Shown piece by piece: positions 56,094 through 64,000 of a DNA stretch of 64,000 nucleotides (position 1 is the first letter of the stretch; each line of letters opens with the position of its first letter). Made by a program: the position numbers and the translations under genes. Under the pieces are notes generated by a model, which ran no database searches, was not told the origin of the DNA, and saw only the letters and a program-made list of their open reading frames with translations. Source of the stretch: Paramarasmius palmivorus (lineage: Eukaryota > Basidiomycota > Agaricomycetes > Agaricales > Marasmiaceae); the NCBI GenBank assembly GCA_037176845.1, contig JAYKXP010000036.1:124001-188000 (forward strand). Direction: 5' to 3'.

Positions 56094-58118
56094 TTTTTAC
56101 TTTAAACCGTATATGTTACATTATCATTTATGGTTCTTTATTGTTACGAAGAGCCGGCGAGGTATTTACCTGTAGTTTACAGTTATTTACCTGAGCTATG
56201 TATTTAGCGGAGTCGGTCAATTTATAGTTGTTTCTTGTTCTGCAATTAGCTGTAATGGGCGTTTGTTTGCTTGTTCCTCCACCACCATTACTAGCGAATT
56301 CAACCCGGAATGTTGGAGGCCTTGGGACTGGGTTGCGGCCACTTGACCTTCTTTTTTCACCTAATCGACGCCGATGGTGCGTTCATCACCTTCTATGACA
56401 CTTTCTAGACCGACATTTTCTGATTCAACGCACTCTATCTGAAAATCGGATGATGCAGAATCATTCGCGCTCAACATGCTTTGACATTCAATTAATGTTG
56501 ACTCTCCCTGGGCCCTAGCTATGTCCCCGCTGAGCATTGATGCCTGGACGGTTCAAAAACTCCATGCAATGCGCCTTTCTGACTGGGCGGCCATCTCTTC
56601 GAATCGACATCACTGGCGTAGTGACTTGCCCTTACCCCGCGCCAAGAGGACAGCAATCTCTGTATCAGTGCAGTTGTAATGTCGTCTATTGCGTCACTAG
56701 ACGCGTTGGAACCAGAACCGTTGTGATACTGATTTCTATGAATACTGTCAATGCTAATGACTCTTAGAGGTTCGGTAATACTAGGAAGATATGTTTTTCG
56801 CCTGCAGCTGAACGATACCATTCATTACTCTGGGTGCTTGGGGTCGTAGGGGGTCGTAGGTCACGTCCTCGCGTTTTCAACATCTCAAATCCCGACCGTC
56901 ACCGTTAATCCCTTGGCTAGGTCTCAGCACGGCTACGTTTCCGCACTCTAGCCCGAGATATTCGAAGATGTAACCTTGGTGCATCGAGAAGGGAAAGGTC
57001 GACGCCCTAGCTGGAAGCAAAGGTCAAGTCGAAGAGGTTTGCTATCTCTTTTTACCCGACGCACGAACTTTCAAGATCTAATTGAGACGGTCGTCGGGTA
57101 CAGGTCTTACTTGCAATGGAAGCCCAGACAGAAGACGCTAGTGAGTTATCAGAGGTGCGTGCTGCTACTTTCTATCCCAGAATAGTGCGACGTCGACGAT
57201 TTCGAATTCATCCAAGTAGGAGTTGTGAAAGTTGTGGTTCCACGCTCGATAGCCACTGTCAGATGATCCAACGTTGCACGTATCCACTTCGGAGTCCCCT
57301 ATTGTCTGCATGCATAAAGAAACAGCAGATCCAGGTAAGGATACAGTACGCTCGTTCATACTGTAACATGATACGATCACCACTCATTCTCGTAATCTAT
57401 CTCTATACGTTTTCGAAAAGCCATTGGTTTCGTTCAAGGACGTGGCTTTGCGTTTCGTCAACGGCCCGAGCGCCCGAGCGACATAGTGATCTCAAGGTTC
57501 CGCAACAGCTCAAACTTTAATCTCAGCCAAGAACCAGGACCTCGTACTTGTCGCGTTGTTCGGAAGCGAACCTTTGGCAGGTTAAGTGAGGGGCTCTATG
57601 TAGTATGCTCTTTGCGTTGTCTTCCATGGCTCAAAGTGCAGGACAGATCCGGGGGGGCTTCTGAAGCGGCTGGGTTTTGACACTTTATTTCCACCTAACC
57701 AACGCTCCGCGCGTGTGTCTTCAATAGCGGTGTGTACTTGCGGTGTTGGTACAGTAGAGTCACTGACATTTCAAAAGACTTAGTAGTAGGACAGTTCAGT
57801 ACTCACTGCTGCCTCAGACTTCGAGAATCCTATCCAAAGGCAGCTGCTCCTTTCTGAATCTTTGCGGCGCACGTCTAGACCGAAAAGAACCTGTTCTCGA
57901 GCTTGTTTAGCTCAAACGACTCGGGATACTGGAGTCCTTTCTGCTAGTGGTGGGCTTTTTGTGTCGTGTTCCATTCGAACGCTTCGATCCCCTACTTCGC
58001 CACCTCGGATATGAAATCGACTTGCATCGCGAACCCCATAATGCACCCCATAATGCACCCCAAGCTTCGTCTTTCGGCATCCAAGGTCATTCCTTTCCGG
58101 GGCAGGACCTGTTTACTG
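56094..58118. other. LINE 3' flank and intergenic DNA, no supported gene
   Basis: The first few hundred bases are AT-rich and probably the LINE 3' UTR. No poly(A) or simple tail is clear. Short open frames beyond about 56.5 kb lack splice-consistent or familiar protein features. A small direct duplication (CATAATGCACCC twice near 58037-58061) is the only repeat I see. Confidence 0.5.
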
Positions 58119-58120
58119 GG

Positions 58121-58127
58121 TATAAAA
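58121..58127 (+). promoter_or_regulatory. TATA box of the small gene at 58293
   Basis: TATAAAA about 170 bp before the start codon. The leader between may contain an intron (GTATATACC..CTACAG, about 58180-58239). Confidence 0.6.
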
Positions 58128-58292
58128 GGGATATCGCTTGAGGTGTAAGAGAACCATCCTCTTCGTGTCTTACACTCCAGGTATATACCGACTCGTCTAC
58201 CTCTTGTTGAATCTCAACACTCATACTCTACTCTACAGGGATACTTGCGCTTTAGCCCGTTCATCGTGCTCACAAACTTGAAACACCCCACC

Positions 58293-58508
58293 ATGTCCAT
58301 CTTCACCAACGGCAACACTCTCACCGTCACCGTCCGTGGCCCCGGAGAACTCTACCTCCTCTCCTACCAAAGTAACGCCCAACTAGGCGACAACATTGGT
58401 TCGCTTACAACTGCTTCGGAGGGTATAACCAAGTTCGTTATATCCCACAGCTACACCTATGAACGGTTTGCGTTCTTCTTCGCGGAGGAGAGGAGAGGCG
58501 GTGTATAG
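58293..58508 (+). CDS. Small protein of unknown function (71 aa)
   Basis: ATG at 58293 in a good context (CACCATGTCC), with a TATA box upstream and a strongly codon-biased start (ACC, CTC, GTC, CCC). The product opens MSIFTNGNTLTVTVRGPGEL and has alternating hydrophobic residues typical of beta strands; no signal peptide, membrane segment or known motif is seen. It ends with TAG at 58506-58508. It could be the first exon of a longer gene, but I found no convincing continuation. I do not recognise it. Confidence 0.55.
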   Translation: MSIFTNGNTLTVTVRGPGELYLLSYQSNAQLGDNIGSLTTASEGITKFVISHSYTYERFAFFFAEERRGGV

Positions 58509-59090
58509 TGTTGGTTCGGGTTTACTTCGTCGACCTGTCGGGAAGAATTGGAAGGAAGCGTCGCTTGTTAGCTGGGGAAGTGAGTCGGTTTCGATGAGAT
58601 GTGGGAAGAGATAGCTTCGGGGGCTAATAGTGTGGATGGAGAAGGCACGATGTTTATTGTTTATCAGGATAACTAGGCTGGGACTTGGAGAGTGGTAATC
58701 GTAGTTGTAAGCTGGGGATGAATTGATATTGTGTTGTGTGCTGTTTATGGCCTTGGTGTTATGACCTGGCTGGCTTAGGACCACCGACGCCTTTCATGCG
58801 GCTTGGAATTCTTGGAATTGGACGATTGAGGAGAAGGAAGAAATTTGACACTGGGCGCTTAATTAAATGGAAGGAAGGTAACCGGCACGTGGTCCTTGTA
58901 GAAGAACGGCCGGGTTCCTAGCCTGGCAAGCCGTCTTTACTTATACAGAAGATAGTCGTTCTGTAACCGAGTTCCGTCACTGCCCCGCCTCGAAATGATG
59001 ATAGTTTCAACTTGCTGGAGGTGAGTAACATAGTGGGTACTCTGTTAATCATGCTGAAAACTCTGCAATGAACAGGAGCTTTGAGAATGG
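58509..59090. other. Intergenic
   Basis: 3' flank of the small gene and promoter region of the secreted-protein pseudogene. No other feature is seen. Confidence 0.5.
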
Positions 59091-59097
59091 TATAAAA
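59091..59097 (+). promoter_or_regulatory. TATA box of the secreted-protein pseudogene
   Basis: TATAAAA 98 bp upstream of the start codon at 59189, a spacing usual for highly expressed fungal genes. Confidence 0.65.
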
Positions 59098-59188
59098 GCT
59101 GGTGTTGAAGCTGGTTATACATCACCAAAGTCCTCACAAATCCAACCTTAGCAAACCCTTCTTCTCTCAAACCATCTCCCACTTTACC

Positions 59189-60006
59189 ATGCGCTGTGCA
59201 TCTCTCTTCATTCTCGCTACTGCACTAGCCGTTTCCGCAGCGCCATCTACCCTCGAGGCTCGCAAGAATGTCGATAGGCCCGACCCCGCAAACTTGGACC
59301 ACTGCCCAGGTATATCCTCCATACCAATGCCATCACCTCAGTACCGCTAACCTCATTTATACAGGGCATGCTACCGGCGACGCAGATGCCTGCACATTTG
59401 AAATGCAATCCCAGGAAGCGGACGTTCAAATCCCCCACATTGTCGGTAAACCCGTCGATAACTGCAAAGGTGGTACAACCGACTTGAAGACTACCATTGG
59501 TGGAGATACCTCTGTATCCCAAAACTTGGAAATATGGCGTCAGCGAAGGGTTTTCGGCTGATGGAGGTGAAGAGCTTCCAGTCGGAGTGTCGTTTGAGAA
59601 CTCGGATACTTGGAGTAATACCGAGGCGAAGACCTTCCGCCAGAACATTGATATCACTATTCAACCTGGAAAAAAGGTATGCAAAGAGCTTTTTGCCCTA
59701 TATCTGCAAGTCTTCTGAATGTTTTTTACAGGCTGCTCTCGTCGCAAAGGTAACTGATACCTCGGGCGTATCAGAGTCAACTACGGAGATCCTTCTGGGG
59801 AGCCTGGAAAGAATGATTACCACTACATTTGGTACAATAACGGTGTAGGAAGCATCCAACCGACCGACCAGGTTACGTACGATCAGCGCATTGTAGGCTG
59901 CGACGAAGATATTGGAGCTGTAGCCATGTATTTGCATTATTTAACGTGTTATTTATCTCTTTCTAGCATACCAGTAACAGTACCAGTAATATCAGTACAT
60001 TGTTGA
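59189..60006 (+). pseudogene. Secreted protein of unknown family, two frameshifts
   Basis: ATG 59189 begins a clear signal peptide (MRCASLFILATALAVSAAPS). The first intron (59310-59364) joins NLDHCPG to HATGDADACTF. The sequence then runs through HIVGKPVDNCKGGTTDLKTT and must change frame near 59530 (one extra A in GGAAATATGG) to continue as YGVSEGFSADGGEELPVG. A second intron (about 59676-59732) is clean. Another frame change is needed near 59765-59770 before RVNYGDPSGEPGKND and HYIWYNNGVG. The pattern looks like a small secreted beta-rich protein seen in several mushroom genomes; role unknown. Two indels in a short gene with an intact promoter suggest recent loss, or sequence errors. The end is uncertain. 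Confidence 0.7.
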
Positions 60007-61274
60007 TAATCAAAGAAGTAATTGAAGGGTGTAGCCTGAGACTCTATGGGTTGTAAACAGTAGTCTTGAAACAATCCTTTATAACAGGACGCTCCAGGTA
60101 TTCACTCGTTATAAAGTAAACAGTGCTCGGCGCGCCACGTCACCAAACTTGCTCTCAGCTTCCACCACCTCGCATCCAGCGTACCCGGAAAATGGCAAAT
60201 CGACAGAGAGGGAACATACCATCTGCGCAATACTCACTATCCAAGGGCTTACAATCACCGAGTTCCCCTTCTAACGCAGAACGCTAATTTCTCTTCCGTG
60301 GCGACCTCACCTCCGAGATCCCGATTCCGTCTTCGATCTACGTACCCAGCTATCGAGAACTAGAATCCCATCCCATCAAGCACAGTGGTCAACGTTGTCC
60401 CTCGGCGCTATTGGGATTCTCCAAGACCTTTGGCACAGTCTAAGTTGAATCCTGCGTGTAAATCCGATAGGTGACACATATGCAGTGGAAGGACCTTTAG
60501 GTCTTTTGTGGGACGGAGGATGAGGCCTTGAGGGAACGGACTGTCACCGGCCTATGGATAATTCATTGATTTTTGGGTTGTTTTGTTTGAGCTACTTATT
60601 CTGATATCGGTAAACGCTCTCTGTTCCGTTTCGCACTTTCTCTACGCACCTTACTTTACAGCAACCCCCGGTTCGTGTCGTTCTCTTCAATGTACGTCTA
60701 GACTGGGGAAATCAAAACCCTTCATATATATCACTTCACTGTTCGTGCTCTTTTCCAATACACTCGAGGCTTGTCTCTTGCAAACGACACAATCATGCGA
60801 CACCAAACGTTCCCGGGGCGACTTCCAGGATATGAAAATCTCCACCTCACACCCTTGTTTGGATCGTGTAGAGCGTCCGAGTCTTTTGTCGACTTCACAC
60901 CTTCGCTGTAGCATATTGGAATAGGCGTACTCGCTGGGCGGGAACTCTTAGAGAGAATGACGTTATCTCAGGTACACGTTATCGCCTTTGAATGCAGGAA
61001 ATCGATTGAAGTGATCATGATGCTGTGAAAGGTTGTTCTGTGTTTTGGATCATGTAGTGAAATTACAGCAGCGATACAAATATGCAGAATATAATTGTTA
61101 CCCTCCTTATTTGGAATCACGCTTCAATGGAGATGCGTACGGGAACATTGAGCGGTGCTTCTGTATCCATTGTATCCTGGTCCGGAAGCGAGACGACAGT
61201 AACGGTGGCCGGTCGACCTTGACGGAACGAGCTTGATCTAATAGTAAATGATAAGATAAAACTAATGAAAGTAT
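60007..61274. other. Intergenic, no supported gene
   Basis: No conserved frame, repeat or RNA gene is recognised. It separates two genes that converge here. Confidence 0.5.
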
Positions 61275-63288
61275 TCACACATTCCACCTACCCTCGGGTT
61301 GGACTTCTTCAAACCGAGCTTTGTCACCGACAATTTCCAGCGCCGGCAAGTTGAAAGATTCCGCGATAGCTGCCGTAGCAGGATCGAAACCCTTCAACGT
61401 ATAAAGCAGCTCAATCGTGCGGTAAATGTCGCAATCCCACCAGTGATGGTTGATGCAGATATCGATTTTGAATGCGGGAAGACCTAAGGAATGCTGTAGG
61501 CTCGGTGATATCTCTTTCGACCCAAATTCATCCAACGACCAAAAATATTTTGGTCTCCGCAACCAAGAATTCCACACGTGCTCGTCGTCGGCAGGCCGAG
61601 GAACCGGTCGGTTAAAGAAGTATACTAAGGTATTGCCATCCGTACTCGACTTTGACCCACATCTGCAGTGTTGACAATAGAACTTGATCCAAAAGTCTCG
61701 AAAAAGGGCTGTTGAAAATGTGTCACCGACTATGTCCTAGAGCGAATCCTACGAAAACTCACAGTATTCTGGCCATTCGTTTTCTTGTGTTTGAAGAGAG
61801 CGGAAAATATCATGTGCTTGCAACAACCACGCGTCCCACAGAGCGATAGCGTGTTTTGCGGGAAGGAGGTCATACCCCACTGCAAAGCAGTGAAGATTTC
61901 GCATCTTTGGCAATGTAGAGCTGAACCTATTCCTCTGATTAGTATCGAATGATACCTTGATCTTCAAAGCTCACCGTACAGATCCATCATCCATGATGTT
62001 GTGGGCCTGTGCGATATTTAATATACTACCCTGAAGCCGTGACATCTCATAGAATCGATCATCAATGTCTCCCGGCCACCGAGCAATTGCATCTTGATGA
62101 TCCCGAATATAAACAATGCCTGGTAAAGACGACAGTACCTGGACACATTCTTGGGGATTCACAGATTTCGAAGTGACTTCCCCCAGCCGCCCGATGCCTC
62201 GTAATATGTCTCGAGGAGAGAGAACTTGCGTTAGGTATTCCAGGATGATGGATGGATCATGATATGCCTGAAGAGGTAGGAAAGGACGCTCGTCGCAAGC
62301 TGTGATACCCGACCTAAAACCGACGATGTGTACTGGCCATCCATCTGGTAGTGACTTTTTGACGAAAGGCCCTTTGCGGAGCGCACCACAGTGCGGCTCG
62401 ATCCATGCTTCATTATAGGCCTATTTGGTTTGTCAACACAGTGTATCGGAATTTTCGAGGGTAGTCCGTACCATTACGCCGTTTTCGGACATTTTAGTTG
62501 CGTCGAACTGTATATGTGGTTGAGCTTGAGCTGTCGCATGGGAATACTAAAGCCATACCTGGTATTCAAGATAAGCAAGAAGAAGCGAATTGGACTTGTC
62601 GCGCTTGAGTATGTTTGCAATCGGAACAGGTGCTAAATTTTTGGGATCAATTACAGCAAATAGAAGAGCGTGCCTGTACTCACCATCGTAGAAGATTAGG
62701 GCAGGTAACTTGTTCCAGTTATTGTAGCCAAAGAGCTGTATATAATTGACGTTCCTTGATTCCCATGGTCATACAACCACTCAGAATCGACTAGATGTTC
62801 ACTAACTTCCGGAGCGAGAACTCTTCAAAATCCTTTTGATAGGCCTAAATGAACGCAGTCTTGTCAAGAGTCTATGAATGAGAGATGGAGGTGAATATTT
62901 ACCTTGACAGCGTCAGGTCCACTATAGCCAACATGTAAAAACTCCGACTCTTCTCCATCAACGCGAGCCATGCTAACACAGCGCCGCGCTTTCATGCTAC
63001 CCCATTCTAGGACATCGTCTCTCTCGACCAGGCTATCCGCAATTGTCCTTTGGAGACGTACTTTCCCCGTTGGAATGAGGCGGTACTGCGGAATTAGAGC
63101 TCAGAAGTGAATTCAAACTAGTAGCGTATTCGCCAACGTACCTGTTCCGAGTCTGTTGTCTCCTTCTCCTTCTCCGAGTGGCTGCACTGCACCAGATTGC
63201 CATATACATGAGTTATGCAATCTCCTTCGTAATGTGTGAAATTTCCTCCTGTGATTGTGATACTCGACGATGACTTGAAGGAAGCCAT
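61275..63288 (-). CDS. Uncharacterised Agaricomycete protein, many exons
   Basis: ATG 63288 opens MASFKSSSSITITGGNFTHY, a beginning I know from a large unnamed family of mushroom proteins. Exon 1 is 63288-63142 and exon 2 starts at 63085 (YRLIPTGKVRLQRTIAD). Further short exons give VDGEESEFLHVGYSGPDAVK, AYQKDFEEFS, LFGYNNWNKLPALIFYD, VPIANILKRDKSN, YNEAWIEPHCGALRKGPF, then CVQVLSSLPGIVYIRDHQDA and the final exon ending GRWNV with stop at 61275. Introns are 47-65 nt with standard borders. No signal peptide or membrane segment is evident, so a cytosolic or nuclear protein is likely. Function is unknown. No lesion was noticed, although not every junction was checked base by base. Confidence 0.78.
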
Positions 63289-64000
63289 TGATATTGAGGG
63301 TGAGAGGAAGGGGCAGGAAAGGGAGATTGATGGATTTGGGTCCGGTACCTCTTCTTTCTATTGCTGGAGGCGGGGCGATGAGAAAGTCATTGTCAGAACA
63401 ATGATGTTAACTGCGCAGTGATCATCTGGGTTTCGAAAGGCCGTTAGCTCGGGGCATCATGGAATCCGAAGATGGATATTTTCAGACGCGAGCATGTTGT
63501 TTGGTTAAGTTAAAGTTTCGGAAGAATTGAGGGCACCTAGAAATAATGAAGTCTCAGTCACTATGCGCATAGCAGATTTCAAGTAAACTCACCTTGCAGT
63601 CACGTTCTTTATCCTAGTTGAACTGCCAACGTATGATTCAACATACGTTCGTCCGATATCGTAGACATGGAGGCATACTCAAGATATCCTCTAACCGTGC
63701 CACTGTAGTCTGTTTTCATTGCCAAAGCCCAAGAACTTTTCTACGTCGTGTAACTCTCGTCGAAGCCGTGAGCAATGCTAACTAGGACGAGGGTGTAATC
63801 GTCAGCAAAGGAACTACAGAAAACACGCAGGAGTAGTACCGAACTAAAGGGCACGTCGACAAACCAGAACTTGAAGTATCATACAGCCCATAAGTATCCC
63901 CGATTTGTCGGGATAGTACCGCGCCGTCCCATCCTCTTACCCTAAATATTACCGTCAGCAAAAGGAAGCATGATGTTTGGAAGGATTAGGAACACACCAT
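63289..64000. other. Upstream flank of the last gene, no supported feature
   Basis: Contains the promoter region of the minus-strand gene. Nothing else can be supported up to the window edge. Confidence 0.5.

Noticed and set aside
1..64000. CRISPR arrays, rRNA genes, prokaryotic operons
   Set aside because: No regularly spaced repeats or rRNA signatures; the gene structure is eukaryotic throughout.

Overview
The window looks like a piece of an Agaricomycete (mushroom-forming basidiomycete) genome. Genes are cut by many 47-60 nt GT..AG introns with CTAAC-type branch sites. The first gene ends like a fungal hybrid histidine kinase. The repeats include a KDZ DNA transposon linked to a TET/JBP dioxygenase, a chromodomain Ty3/Gypsy element, and a DUF6589 gene paired with a RecQ-like helicase. 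No species can be named from sequence alone.

Layout. 1-694: 3' end of a hybrid histidine kinase. About 1.2-45.4 kb: three tandem copies, all on the minus strand, of a unit of roughly 5.5 kb that carries an uncharacterised multi-spanning membrane-protein gene plus long non-coding flank. Units 1 (gene 1273-3095) and 2 (gene 6826-8694) are intact. Unit 3 has been blown apart by insertions: a 6.1-kb chromodomain Gypsy element (13435-19567) in the last exon of its gene, a 15.8-kb KDZ element (22881-38643) in its flank with a 2.6-kb gag-only LTR element (25019-27593) nested inside, and a second Gypsy element (38730-45110). Next come a 6.2-kb inverted-repeat element with convergent DUF6589 and RecQ-helicase genes (about 45376-51611), a 0.7-kb MITE-like element (51614-52308) and a 5'-truncated LINE (52309-56093). 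From 58 kb the region is ordinary again: a small TATA-driven gene, a secreted-protein pseudogene, and an intact minus-strand gene of unknown function (61275-63288).

The KDZ element is the richest region. Nearly identical 168-bp terminal inverted repeats and a 7-bp target duplication enclose the transposase, two small arginine-rich genes, a TET/JBP-type 2OG-Fe(II) dioxygenase, an unknown gene, and a member of a common Agaricomycete family with an RGG-like tail. A link between KDZ transposons and TET/JBP genes is established for fungi, so the association is not new. This copy shows complete boundaries, cargo order and state of decay. The transposase has two in-frame TGA codons and the TET gene seems frameshifted.

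The DUF6589/RecQ element is the best candidate for something under-described. Its two genes read towards each other from imperfect inverted repeats about 100 bp long, as in a two-gene DNA transposon. Most substitutions between paired repeat arms are CpG transitions, and several premature stops look like CGA to TGA, which points to decay of methylated DNA or a related process. All joins, splice sites and family assignments were made by eye.
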